In this document: positions 7,712 through 17,200 of the stretch, in pieces
Numbering within the stretch: the stretch's first letter is position 1
How the letters are laid out: every line of letters starts with the position of its first letter
Assembly: GCA_027391075.1 (NCBI GenBank)
Contig: DAHYHI010000106.1
Coordinates: 1-64,000 of the forward strand
DNA from: JAJZAM01 sp027391075
GTDB taxonomy: Bacteria > Actinomycetota > Acidimicrobiia > Acidimicrobiales > Palsa-688
Direction of reading: 5' to 3'
Length of the DNA stretch: 64,000 nucleotides
Position numbers and translations under genes: made by a program
The notes under the pieces: model-generated
Database searches by the model: none
The model's input: the letters and a program-made list of their open reading frames with translations, nothing else
Told to the model about the DNA's origin: nothing

Positions 7712-8665
7712 TCATCCCGCACGGCCGAGCGCCGCCTTCACCAGCTCAGCGACACCGCTAGCTCGAACGCGATTCTGATCCTCTTGGTATTTAAGGACAC
7801 TGCCGAGGGTCAACTCGACGGAGCGTCCGTCGATCACGCGCCGACCCAGCGCCGCGAGCGACGCGGTCCAGTCGATCGATTCGGCTACGCCAGGCGGCTT
7901 GTAGAGGTGCATGCCGCGCAGCGCTTCCACGGCCGCGGCGACTTGGCGGGCTAGCTCCGGCAGCGCTTGGGGCGCTCGCCTCTCGATGATCGCCACTTCG
8001 CGCTCGAAGTCGGGGTGCTCCACCCAGTGATAGAGGCAGCGTCGCTTCAAAGCATCATGCACGTCCCTAGTCCGGTTGGAGGTCACTATCACCACCGGCG
8101 GCTCAGAAGCACTGAACGTGCCGAGCTCCGGTACCGTCACCGCGTAGTCGGAGAGAAATTCGAGCAAGAAAGCCTCGAACTCGTCGTCGGCGCGGTCGAC
8201 TTCGTCTATTAGAAGGACCGCTGGTGGTCCATCCCGACCATCGATCGCCGACAGCAGAGGCCTACGTACTAGGAATTTCTCGCTGTAGACCTCGTCTTCG
8301 ATCGTCTCCCCGCTCGCAGCACCCTTGAATGCTTCGGCAGCGCGAAGGTGAAGAAGTTGGCGGGCGTAGTCCCATTCGTAGACGGCTTGGGACACGTCGA
8401 TGCCTTCGTAGCACTGCAGTCGCAGTAGTCTTCCTCCAGTCCAGGCAGAGAGGACTTTGGCTACTTCGGTCTTGCCGACGCCAGCCTCACCTTCTAGCAG
8501 CAGCGGCCGGCGTAGCGCCAAGGCCAGGAAGATCGAAGTACAAAGGGCCTCATCCGCTAAATACCCGTTAGCGGAGAGGCCGTCGCTGACCGAATCGACG
8601 GTGAGATCGCTACGTCGGAACCCACCGTCGACCGGTGACGTCTGAGAAGTCTGCGGGCCTGTCAC
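7712..8665 (-). CDS. coxD: CoxD-like MoxR-type AAA+ ATPase
   Basis: 317-residue AAA+ ATPase of the MoxR/CoxD class. Walker A is GEAGVGKTE (Lys65, Thr66), Walker B is AVLLIDEVDRADDE (Asp154, Glu155), and sensor 1 is VVIVTSNRTRD. With CoxE it is required for copper/sulfur insertion into CO dehydrogenase in the well-studied systems. GTG at 8665 lies nine bases after the coxM stop, exactly where coxL would normally end. Confidence 0.92.
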   Translation of the reverse strand: MTGPQTSQTSPVDGGFRRSDLTVDSVSDGLSANGYLADEALCTSIFLALALRRPLLLEGEAGVGKTEVAKVLSAWTGGRLLRLQCYEGIDVSQAVYEWDYARQLLHLRAAEAFKGAASGETIEDEVYSEKFLVRRPLLSAIDGRDGPPAVLLIDEVDRADDEFEAFLLEFLSDYAVTVPELGTFSASEPPVVIVTSNRTRDVHDALKRRCLYHWVEHPDFEREVAIIERRAPQALPELARQVAAAVEALRGMHLYKPPGVAESIDWTASLAALGRRVIDGRSVELTLGSVLKYQEDQNRVRASGVAELVKAALGRAG

Positions 8666-8674
8666 CCCCGCAGA

Positions 8675-9499
8675 CTACGCCGCTCGAGCTTCTTCTAGCG
8701 CACGACGCACAAGAACCTGGGCGAGATGACGCCGGTACTCGGATGAAGCGTTGAGGTCCGCAGGTGGTTCGAGCCCGTCCGACGCGTGGGATGCCGCTTC
8801 GGTCTCGTCAGCGCCCCCGGCGAGCGCGGCTTCCACGGCAGAGGCCCGAACCGGCACCGAGCCCATGTTCACGAGGCTCACGCCGGTTCGCTCACCTCGC
8901 AAGGCTGCCACCCCGACGATCGCCCAGTCCTGGGCACGTCGATTGAACTTCTGGAAGGACCATCCCGCTCCTGTGGCCTTGGGAACCGAGATCTCAGTCA
9001 ATATCTCGTCGGGACGAAGGGCGGTTTCCAAGAAGCCCAGGAAGAACTCCGAGGAGTCGATCGTACGGGTACCCGTAGGACTTACCGCTGTGAACGTTGC
9101 TCCCATCGCCAGGCACGCGGCGGGAAGGTCCGAGGCGGCATCGCCGTGCGCCACTGACCCGCCTATCGTTCCACGGTGACGCACCTGAGGGTCCCCGACC
9201 TGACCGGCCACGTGAGCCACGAGAGGGGCGTGCTCGCCCACCAGGCGGTTCGTCTCGACATCCCGGTGACGGGTCAACGCTCCGATGACCAAAGCGTCAC
9301 CCTCCTCACGAACGTAGGAGAGGTCGGGGATCCTGCCGATGTCGACAAGCGTCGAGGGAGCCGCTAGGCGCAGCTTCATAAGCGGAAGCAGGGAGTGTCC
9401 CCCGGCGAGCAACTTCGCGTCGTCGCCGCCGTCACTGAGCATCATGAGAGCCTCGTCTAGGTTCGACGCACGTCGATAGTCGAAAGATGCGGGTATCAC
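8675..9499 (-). CDS. coxM: CoxM-like FAD-binding medium subunit of molybdenum hydroxylase
   Basis: 274-residue FAD subunit of the CO dehydrogenase / xanthine dehydrogenase family, which passes electrons from the iron-sulfur subunit to the acceptor. FAD-binding motifs are KLLAGGHSLLPLMKLRLA (about 28-45) and TIGGSVAHGDAASDLPA (about 103-119). The C-terminal CO_deh_flav_C domain follows. The start is GTG at 9499, supported by AGGAG seven bases upstream; a longer open frame lies over coxS and is rejected. Gene order is coxS-coxM-coxD. Confidence 0.92.
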   Translation of the reverse strand: MIPASFDYRRASNLDEALMMLSDGGDDAKLLAGGHSLLPLMKLRLAAPSTLVDIGRIPDLSYVREEGDALVIGALTRHRDVETNRLVGEHAPLVAHVAGQVGDPQVRHRGTIGGSVAHGDAASDLPAACLAMGATFTAVSPTGTRTIDSSEFFLGFLETALRPDEILTEISVPKATGAGWSFQKFNRRAQDWAIVGVAALRGERTGVSLVNMGSVPVRASAVEAALAGGADETEAASHASDGLEPPADLNASSEYRRHLAQVLVRRALEEARAA

Positions 9500-9542
9500 T
9501 GGTCGGCTCCTTTGACTCGGCTGGTTGAAATTTCTCTGTATT

Positions 9543-10019
9543 TCACGCCGCCCCCGCCTTGGCGCTTTCCGCTGCGTACAACGCCGCTGCGACGATGTTG
9601 TGGTATCCCGTGCAGCGGCACAGGTTCCCCTCGATGCCCTCGCGCACCTCGGTCTCTGTCGGGTGCGGATTCTCCTTGAGAAGAGAGACGATCGCCATGA
9701 CCATGCCAGGCGTGCAGTAACCGCACTGCAGACCGTGCTTCTCTCTGAAAGCCTCCTGGACCGGGTGCAGCTCTCCGTCAGCGCCCGCGAGCCCCTCGAT
9801 GGTCGTGATGTCGGCGCCGTCGGCTTGAACGGCGAGCATCGTGCACGACTTGACGGACTCGCCGCCCACGAGGACCGTACAGGCGCCACATGAAGAAGTG
9901 TCACAACCGATGTTGGTACCGGTAAGGCCGACCGTCTCCCGCAGATAGTGAACCAGCAGCGTGCGTGGCTCTACGTCGTGGTCGCAGCGGGCACCGTTGA
10001 CGGTCATCGAAACCTTCAT
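9543..10019 (-). CDS. coxS: CoxS-like [2Fe-2S] small subunit of molybdenum hydroxylase
   Basis: 158-residue iron-sulfur subunit. The plant-ferredoxin cluster ligands are in GCDTSSCGACTVLVGG, with a further Cys in VKSCTML. The second, helical cluster is in LQCGYCTPGMV and GNLCRCTGYHNIV. The ATG at 10019 has GGGGAG seven bases upstream, favouring it over an ATG 21 bases earlier. First gene of the cox-type operon; the 73-base gap to ftsB probably holds its promoter, though I cannot pick convincing -35/-10 boxes. Confidence 0.93.
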   Translation of the reverse strand: MKVSMTVNGARCDHDVEPRTLLVHYLRETVGLTGTNIGCDTSSCGACTVLVGGESVKSCTMLAVQADGADITTIEGLAGADGELHPVQEAFREKHGLQCGYCTPGMVMAIVSLLKENPHPTETEVREGIEGNLCRCTGYHNIVAAALYAAESAKAGAA

Positions 10020-10092
10020 TGTTCGGCTCTCCCCTTCCATGTCGAAAGTTGTTGTGTGTAGACCATACCGTTACCGGGACGTCTGTGCATCA

Positions 10093-10383
10093 CTAGCCGG
10101 ACGAGCCGGAGGAACTAGGTGCGGGCAGGATCTCGTAAGCAGGCTGCCCGGGCATCACGAGCCCGAACTGCGACCGTCCGAGTTGCTCCACATAGGAAGG
10201 CGATTGGAGCTGGGCGACCTGCCTGTCGAGTGCCTTGTTCTCTGCGGTCAACTCTGACAGTCGCCTGCTCGCAGTCGACATCGCCGAGCGCTGGGAAAGC
10301 CAGGTACGGGCAGGGATGGCGAAGAGAAACAGGATCCCTCCGAGTAACACAGCGCCGAGAAGGAGACGGACCGTGCGTCTCAT
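10093..10383 (-). CDS. ftsB: Septum formation initiator FtsB/DivIC family
   Basis: 96-residue bitopic division protein. A short cytoplasmic start (MRRTVR) is followed by one membrane helix (LLLGAVLLGGILFLFAI, about 7-23). Then comes a coiled coil (RRLSELTAENKALDRQVAQLQ) ending in the family YVEQLGRSQFGLVMPGQ. The tail is Ser/Gly-rich. It overlaps eno by ATGA. The eno-ftsB pairing is a hallmark of actinobacteria, so the assignment is secure despite its small size. Confidence 0.92.
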   Translation of the reverse strand: MRRTVRLLLGAVLLGGILFLFAIPARTWLSQRSAMSTASRRLSELTAENKALDRQVAQLQSPSYVEQLGRSQFGLVMPGQPAYEILPAPSSSGSSG

Positions 10384-11672
10384 CCGACAGACTTTCGTAA
10401 CGCCCGGAACACGTCGCGCCCGTCGAAGGCCGCTGAATCCCCCAGCCCGGACTCGATACGTAACAGCTGGTTGTACTTGGCCACCCGATCCGAGCGGGCC
10501 GGGGCACCAGTCTTGATCTGCCCGCAGTTCGTGGCGACGGCTAGATCCGCGATAGTCGAGTCCTCCGTCTCCCCGGATCGGTGGGACATGACCGACGTGT
10601 AGCCGTACCGTGTCGCGTACGCCATCGTGTCGAGAGTCTCGCTTAGAGTCCCGATCTGGTTCACCTTGATCAGGATCGAGTTCCCTACTCCGCTTTGTAC
10701 TCCGCGCGCTAGACGCTCGCGGTTCGTGACGAAGATGTCGTCACCGACGAGTTGCACCCTCTCGGACAGCCGGGCGGTGAGCGCCGCCCAACCCTCCCAG
10801 TCGTCCTCGGCCATGCCGTCTTCCAGCGAAATTATCGGGTAGCGATCTATCAAGCTTTCGTAGTACTCCGCCATCTCCTCGGAGCTGGCCGAGCGATCCT
10901 CGCCGCCGAGGCGGTACATTCCGTCTTTGTAGAACTCCGACGCTGCGGCGTCTATAGCTATGGATACCTCGCCGCCAGGCGTGCGGCCCGCTCGTTCGAT
11001 GGCTTCGACGAGAATCTGGACCGCCTCTTCGTTCGAAGCGAGGTTGGGAGCGAAGCCGCCCTCGTCGCCGATCGACCGTGACAGGCCTCGATCCCCGAGC
11101 AGACCTCGAAGGGCGTGGTAAGTCTCCGCACCCCATCGAAGCGCCTCGGCAAAGCTCGCGGCTCCCAAGGGCACGATCATGAACTCCTGCAAGTCGACGT
11201 TGTTGTCTGCGTGGACCCCACCGTTGATGACGTTCATCATCGGAACCGGCAGCAAATGAGCGGAAGTCCCGCCGACGTAACGGTAAAGGGGCAGCCCTAC
11301 CTCTTCAGCAGCGGCTCTGGCCACCGCCAGGGAGACTCCCAGGAGAGCGTTAGCCCCGAGCCTGCCCTTGTCGGGGGTGCCGTCGAGTTCCACTAGGGCT
11401 GCGTCGAGCGCCCGCTGGTCGAGAGCTTCCATCCCGATTACTGCGGCTGCTATCTCATTGGTGACGTTGCTCACCGCGCGAAGGACGCCCTTGCCGCCAT
11501 AGCGCCCGTCCCCGTCGCGAAGCTCGACGGCTTCGTGGCTCCCCGTCGACGCGCCGGACGGAACCGCTGCCCGACCGGTCGCGCCGGAGTCGAGCAGGAC
11601 GTCGACTTCTACCGTCGGGTTGCCTCGCGAGTCGAGAATCTCGATGGCTTGCAGTGCTTCAATCTGGCTCAT
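10380..11672 (-). CDS. eno: Enolase
   Basis: Phosphopyruvate hydratase (2-phosphoglycerate to phosphoenolpyruvate), 430 residues, full length. IEILDSRGNPTVEVDV opens the protein. GASTGSHEAVELRDGD is the mobile loop. The metal Asp/Glu residues lie in IAIDAAASEFY, SLEDGMAEDDW and VGDDIFVTN, the catalytic Lys in ILIKVNQIGTL, and SHRSGETEDSTIADLAVA is the family signature. An AGGAG lies 13 bases before the ATG, rather distant. It is co-transcribed with ftsB. Confidence 0.97.
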   Translation of the reverse strand: MSQIEALQAIEILDSRGNPTVEVDVLLDSGATGRAAVPSGASTGSHEAVELRDGDGRYGGKGVLRAVSNVTNEIAAAVIGMEALDQRALDAALVELDGTPDKGRLGANALLGVSLAVARAAAEEVGLPLYRYVGGTSAHLLPVPMMNVINGGVHADNNVDLQEFMIVPLGAASFAEALRWGAETYHALRGLLGDRGLSRSIGDEGGFAPNLASNEEAVQILVEAIERAGRTPGGEVSIAIDAAASEFYKDGMYRLGGEDRSASSEEMAEYYESLIDRYPIISLEDGMAEDDWEGWAALTARLSERVQLVGDDIFVTNRERLARGVQSGVGNSILIKVNQIGTLSETLDTMAYATRYGYTSVMSHRSGETEDSTIADLAVATNCGQIKTGAPARSDRVAKYNQLLRIESGLGDSAAFDGRDVFRALRKSVG

Positions 11673-11754
11673 AAGACCGGGGCTACTCCTAGGCTGCGGA
11701 TGCTAAACGCTACCCTGCCCAACGGCGGCGCGGAAGCACCCTCCACACCGCTCG

Positions 11755-13173
11755 CTACCCAGGGTCGCCCTGCGCGGCCTTTACCTCGTTCCACAACTCG
11801 TCTGTGACGGCTACACCTCTATCAGAGGCCAGCGTCTCCATCGCTGCGAAGCGCAACTTGAATTTGGCAGCCGACGACCGCAACGCTGCCTCGGGGTCGA
11901 TGCGAAGGTGGCGGGCAACGTTGACGAGCGAGAAGAGCACGTCGCCTAGCTCGTCGCTGATGGCCGACGAGCCGGCAGGGCCAGCTTCGATTTCCTCCTC
12001 GAGCTCGCGTAACTCCTCGTTCACCTTCTGCCACGCTTCCGGCGCATTGTCCCAGTCGAAGCCTATAGAGCTGGCTCTCGACTGGACCTTGTAGGCGTAA
12101 AGCAGGGCCGGCAAAGTCACCGGAATGCCGTCGAGAAGACTGGTCCTGGCCTTCTCCAGCTTCTTGGCTTCCTCCCAGTTAGGGACTTCGGTGCCAGGCG
12201 GTCCGAAAACGTGCGGGTGGCGTTCGACGAGCTTGTCGTGAATCGTCCTGGCGACGTCGGAGAGGTCGAACTCTCCCGCCTCAGCCGCGAGGTTCGCGTG
12301 GAAAGCCACCTGGAACAGCACGTCGCCCAGTTCTTCTTCAAGGTGCTCGTAGCCACCGGGATTCTCCAACCCTTCGATCGCTTCCAGCAGTTCGTAGGTT
12401 TCTTCTAGGAGGTGACGGCTCAGACTGGCGTGCGTTTGGCGGCGGTCCCAAGGGCAGCGCTCTCGCAGCAACCTGACGAGCTCTACCAACTGTGTCATTT
12501 CCCCAGCAACAGGCGACGCCAGTCGCGGGATCCACAGGCATGTCAGATGGTCCGCTTCGAAGCTGCGGTCGAGTTCCGACCAGCCCACTTTGAACACGCT
12601 CTCGTCGGCGAGGCCGAGGCGAGCCATCACAGTTACCTCGGGCCCGTCGTCGACGCACAGCTTGATGTCGGACAGGGTCATCTTGGTGTCGCACTGGCCG
12701 ACGAGGAACGGGCCGGAGCTGCCGGCAGCCTCACTAGCGAAGCGATGCCCGTCGACTAAGCGGACACCGGCCGCCATCGGATCGATTCCCAGTCGCTGCC
12801 ATGCGAGGTCGACAAAAGAAAGTGCTGGGATTATCTCCACGCTTAGCCTAGGGTCGTCGCGCAGCATCGCCACGGTGCGCTCGGCGACCAATGGCGAGCC
12901 GGGAACCGCGTATAGCACCGCTTGGTGTCGCTCGGAGGCTTCCTCGGCTGCAACGGCCAGCGCCTCGACTATCGACGAGTAGACCTCGCCCATCGACTCT
13001 GCAGTGTCGTAGAGATGATCGAAGGTCTCGGCCGGCGACACGAGGTGAGCGCTCGGATGGCGCGATGTCCGCAAAAACCGCCTTGTCGAAGCACTGAGCG
13101 CTTCGGTCGCGGCCAGGGAGAACAGTTTCGGGTCACCGGGGCCTAACCCCACGACGACCACCCGACCTGTCAC
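11755..13173 (-). CDS. mazG: MazG-family NTP pyrophosphohydrolase fused to tetrapyrrole-methylase-like domain (YabN type)
   Basis: 472-residue two-domain protein. Residues 1-220 resemble an SAM-dependent tetrapyrrole methylase (VVVVGLGPGDPKLFSLAA, YAVPGSPLVAERTV). Residues from about 228 form a MazG domain with LRERCPWDRRQTHASLSRHL, EETYELLEAIE and EELGDVLFQVAFHA, the EExxE/ExxD magnesium site. A second MazG-like repeat (EELRELEEEIE, DELGDVLFSLVNVARHL) follows. MazG cleaves non-canonical or excess NTPs. The GTG at 13173 overlaps the lipoprotein stop by GTGA, giving a mfd-lipoprotein-mazG operon. Confidence 0.92.
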   Translation of the reverse strand: MTGRVVVVGLGPGDPKLFSLAATEALSASTRRFLRTSRHPSAHLVSPAETFDHLYDTAESMGEVYSSIVEALAVAAEEASERHQAVLYAVPGSPLVAERTVAMLRDDPRLSVEIIPALSFVDLAWQRLGIDPMAAGVRLVDGHRFASEAAGSSGPFLVGQCDTKMTLSDIKLCVDDGPEVTVMARLGLADESVFKVGWSELDRSFEADHLTCLWIPRLASPVAGEMTQLVELVRLLRERCPWDRRQTHASLSRHLLEETYELLEAIEGLENPGGYEHLEEELGDVLFQVAFHANLAAEAGEFDLSDVARTIHDKLVERHPHVFGPPGTEVPNWEEAKKLEKARTSLLDGIPVTLPALLYAYKVQSRASSIGFDWDNAPEAWQKVNEELRELEEEIEAGPAGSSAISDELGDVLFSLVNVARHLRIDPEAALRSSAAKFKLRFAAMETLASDRGVAVTDELWNEVKAAQGDPG

Positions 13174-14213
13174 CCTTTAGGAGCGGCGGGCGGAGTGATC
13201 TGACCGTTGGACCACGACCCGTAGGCCGGATTCACCTTGACGTGCGCAGAGTTGGCTACAGCTGTCAACTGCGACGGCTCGCTCTGAGCGTTGAGCAACG
13301 AGAGGACGCGGTCCACTCCAGGGGTTCGACCCGGAGAGGTCTTGCTCACCCGCTCCAGCACCGCGTAACCGTAGGCCGTCTTGACCGGTGCCGAGACGTC
13401 CCCGTTCGCTGCCAACTTGAGCGCGGCTGCCTGCCACGCGGAGCTCTGAGCTTCGACGCCAGCCTGGTCGTAGCATGAAACCGATCCCACGAAACCACCC
13501 GAAGCGAGGCTCTTGGCTTCGGAAAGTGTGGTGGCCGTCGCCTGGCGCAGGCACAGCTGGGAGAAAAGGTAAGGCTCGACCTTGGTGTAGGAGCTCTTCA
13601 AGGCTGACGTCGAGGCGCTGGAGGGCACCAGGGCAGCCTCGTACGCAAGGTCGTCCACGAGGAAGCTTCGAAGGGAAGCGGGGAAGCCGCTCCAGTAGCT
13701 GGCCTGGGACTCGTTGACAGCCCGTGCCGCCTCCAAAATGTCCTGCCCAGGAAGTTGGTGAGTGGCGGCCAAGCGCTGGGCGAGGATGTCGAAGTTGACG
13801 TTGTAACCCAAGATGTTCGCCACGAAAGCGCTGCTGTAGGTACCCGGACCTCCCGCTCCCAACACTCCCACTCCGCTTCCGCCTTGTGCCGTCGAGTTAG
13901 CGTTGTCGACGTCGCTGACGTACGTGGCGTTCGAGGTCCACTCGGCGAGCTGGTGGTTTAGCGCAGCGACGGATACCACCTGCCCGTTCACCGTCGCTGC
14001 GTAGGGCGACCCATTGCATGCTGATAGACCAACCGCGGCAACGAGCGCCCCTGACGCGAGCACCGCCGCCCTGAGACGCCTACGAGCGCGCGGCGCCTCC
14101 TGAGCGGCCGGCCGGCGCCGGGAGCGCACCTTCGCCAGTCGGGGGCTGTCTAGGACTTGGATCGGGAATGCGGGCAATTTGTCATCCATATTCGTCACTG
14201 CGTCTTTCTTCAC
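13170..14213 (-). CDS. SurA-like putative lipoprotein chaperone/foldase
   Basis: 347 residues. After an Arg-rich N-terminal region (about 1-48) comes a hydrophobic segment ending in the lipobox VGLSAC, so Cys is the likely lipidation site. ATVNGQVVSVAALNHQLAEW then matches the SurA/PrsA N-terminal chaperone start. The C-terminal part (ANGDVSAPVKTAYGYAVLERV) resembles a parvulin-type PPIase end, but active-site residues cannot be verified. The GTG at 14213 overlaps the mfd stop by GTGA; an ATG 24 bases in is possible. M. tuberculosis has a different lipoprotein (lpqU) near this position. Confidence 0.75.
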   Translation of the reverse strand: MKKDAVTNMDDKLPAFPIQVLDSPRLAKVRSRRRPAAQEAPRARRRLRAAVLASGALVAAVGLSACNGSPYAATVNGQVVSVAALNHQLAEWTSNATYVSDVDNANSTAQGGSGVGVLGAGGPGTYSSAFVANILGYNVNFDILAQRLAATHQLPGQDILEAARAVNESQASYWSGFPASLRSFLVDDLAYEAALVPSSASTSALKSSYTKVEPYLFSQLCLRQATATTLSEAKSLASGGFVGSVSCYDQAGVEAQSSAWQAAALKLAANGDVSAPVKTAYGYAVLERVSKTSPGRTPGVDRVLSLLNAQSEPSQLTAVANSAHVKVNPAYGSWSNGQITPPAAPKG

Positions 14214-17200
14214 GGCGTCGCCGATGCTACCGGGGGGAACAGCTCCGAAAGCAAAACGCGTACGTGCTCGACGGGATCGGTGCTCCTTGACAGAGGCACT
14301 ACTAACTGGCCGGTGTCCTGCTTGTAGACGGCCTTGGGGGCGAGACGACCTAGGCGCACCGTCTGGGAAAATTTGAGCTCTACCGGAGCTATCCGGGCCG
14401 TGTACCCGCCTCCTGCCAAGCCAGAGCCGCTGGAGACGACAGTCACTTCACGTACCCCTACACGCGCACACTCGGCTCGCAGCATGGCTATGTTGAGGAG
14501 CCCGAGCGCCGGCTCGGGTAGCGGACCGAAACGGTCCAGCCATTCGCTTTCAATGTCGTCCACTGCGCTTCGGGAGCTGACCGTGGCAAGACGGCGGTAG
14601 GCCTCCAAGCGGAGGTCCTCCCTGGCGACGTAGTCGGAGGGAAGGTTTGCACTCACCGGAAGGTCGAGTTTGATCTCCGCCGGCTCTCGCAGCGGCTCGC
14701 CTTTAAGCTCAGCCACCGCCTCGGAGACCATCTGCACGTACAGGTCGTATCCAACGGCGGCTATGTGGCCGGACTGGTCTCCACCGAGCAAGTTCCCCGC
14801 ACCTCGGATCTCCAGGTCGCGCATGGCTATCTTGAAGCCCGACCCGAGTTCGGTGTGCTCGCCGATCGTCTTGAGTCTTTCGTAGGCTTCCTCGGAGAGA
14901 ACCTGGTCCGGCGGGTAGAAGAGGTAGGCGTAGGCACGTTGACCGGAGCGTCCCACCCGGCCGCGCAGTTGGTGGAGCTGTCCCAGTCCCAGGCGGTCTG
15001 CTCGGTCGACTACCAGCGTGTTCACGGTAGGCATGTCGATACCCGACTCGATGATCGTCGTGCAGACGAGCACGTCGTAGGCTCCCTCCCAGAAGTCCAA
15101 GACGACTCTCTCCAAGGCCCCCTCGTCCATCTGGCCGTGCGCCACCGCGATGCGGGCCTCTGGAACCAGGCTACGAAGTTCGTCCGCCTTGCGTTCTATA
15201 TCAGCGACCCTGTTGTGCACATAGAAGACCTGCCCCTCTCGGAGCAGTTCCCGGCGGATCGCTTCTGCGACGGCGCGCTCGTCGTGTTCCCCCACGTACG
15301 TGAGTATTGGCTGGCGGTCCGCGGGAGGGGTGTGCAACAAGGTGAGGTCACGGATGCCGGTGAGGCTCATTTCCAAGGTGCGAGGTATCGGGGTCGCGGT
15401 GAGAGTGAGAACGTCCACGTCGGCGCGAAGTTTTTTGATCGCCTCCTTGTGGTGCACGCCGAAGCGTTGCTCCTCGTCTACGACGAGCAGCCCGAGCGCT
15501 TTGAAAGACACATCCGACGACAGCAGCTTGTGGGTACCTACGACGATGTCGACGCTGCCGTCCGCCAGACCGTCGACGACGGCCTTAGACTGGGATGGCG
15601 TCAAGAACCTCGAAAGCATCTCCACTCGAAGCGGGTAGCCGTCGAAGCGCTCGGAGAACGTCTGGTGGTGCTGCGAGGCGAGAAGCGTCGTCGGGACCAA
15701 GACAGCCACCTGCTTTCCGTCTTGGACCGCTTTGAAAGCCGCCCGCAGCGCAACCTCGGTCTTGCCGAACCCTACGTCGCCGCACACCAGCCGGTCCATG
15801 GGGCTCGGCTGTTCCATGTCGGCTTTGACATCGGCGATCGCCGTGAGCTGGTCCGGGGTTTCCTGGTAGGGGAAGGACTCCTCGATCTCGGCCTGCCAGG
15901 GGGTGTCCGGGGCGAAAGCGTGCCCGGGGGAGGTGATCCGCTTTTGGTAGAGGACTACGAGCTCTTGGGCTATCTCACGGACAGCCGAGCGTACTTTGGT
16001 CTTGGTCCGCTGCCACTCCGCCCCGTTGAGACGGTTTAGAGCGGGGCTGTCGCCTCCGCTGTATGGGCGAAGCAGGTCGACCTGGTCTGACGGGACGTAG
16101 AGCTTGTCGCCGCCTTTGTACTCAAGTAGTAGGTAGTCGCGCTCCACCCCACCGATCGAGCGTTTCACCATCCCGGTGAAGCGCCCAACTCCGTGTTGGT
16201 GGTGCACCACAAGGGAGCCGCTACGAAGGTCGTCGAAGAAAGTTTCGGAGTTGCGGGCTTTGGGCCGTGGGCGGCGGTGGGTGCGCCTCCGGCCGGTCAG
16301 GTCGCTCTCGGCTACTACAGCAACCCTGCGCTCGCGGTACAAAAAGCCCCGTTCGAGGGGTGCGGCCACTACGTGGGCACGGCCGTCGTCGAAGCCCGAA
16401 GGCCTCTCGTCCACTGTGGCCGCAACGCCGTGGGATTCGAGAAGGTCCCTCAGACGTGACGCGCTGGCGTGGCCGTCGGCGCAGACCGCAACCCGGTAAC
16501 GTTCGGCTTGGAGGGCTTTGAGCTGTCCTACCAGGCGTTCGCCTCCTCCGGCTAGGGGATCCCATCCAGACGCTCCGACCGTGAGCGTGTCGGGGCTCTC
16601 CGGGGCTGCCGTGATGCTCAAAGTCGGCGCATTGGTTCGAGCCAGTAGCCGGTCGAAAGGCAGGTGCAGGCGAGGTAGGCCGTTGCTTTCGACGTTCCAG
16701 GTGCGAGCAAGGGTGGACACCAAGGAGTCCTCCTCGGCGATCAGGTCAAGCGCTCGATCGCGCATCCGGCGTGGTTCGACCAGAAGGACCAGCGCGTCGT
16801 CGGGAACCAAGTCGCCCAAGAGGTGCTCGTCGTCGGATAGCCACGCGAGCCACGATTCCATCCCGTCGAAGAAGGCTCCGTCTGCTAGTCGCTCCCACTG
16901 GGCTCGACCCCAAGGGGCGCTGCGCACCAGTTCGGCCGCCCTGGCTCGTATCTCCTGGGTGGGACGTAGCTCCCTGCAGGCAAACAGCTCTACACGCCCG
17001 ACGTCAGCGTTCGAACGTTGATCTCCGACGGAGAATTCGCTTAGACGGTCCACCTCGTCGCCCCAAAGGTCGATGCGCACGGGGACATCAGCCGTAGAGC
17101 CGTACACGTCGACTATCGAGCCTCTGACCGCTATCTCGCCGCGGTGCTCCACCTGGTACTCGCGTCGATACCCCAGACCCACAAGCCTTGCGACCAAGTC

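Noticed and set aside
8675..9904. coxM frame extended to 9904
   Set aside because: The extension lies over coxS in another frame; GTG 9499 has a good Shine-Dalgarno.
14765..16039. Long 424-codon open frame on the plus strand inside mfd
   Set aside because: Antisense shadow of mfd motor domains; no recognisable motifs, and high GC makes long antisense frames common.
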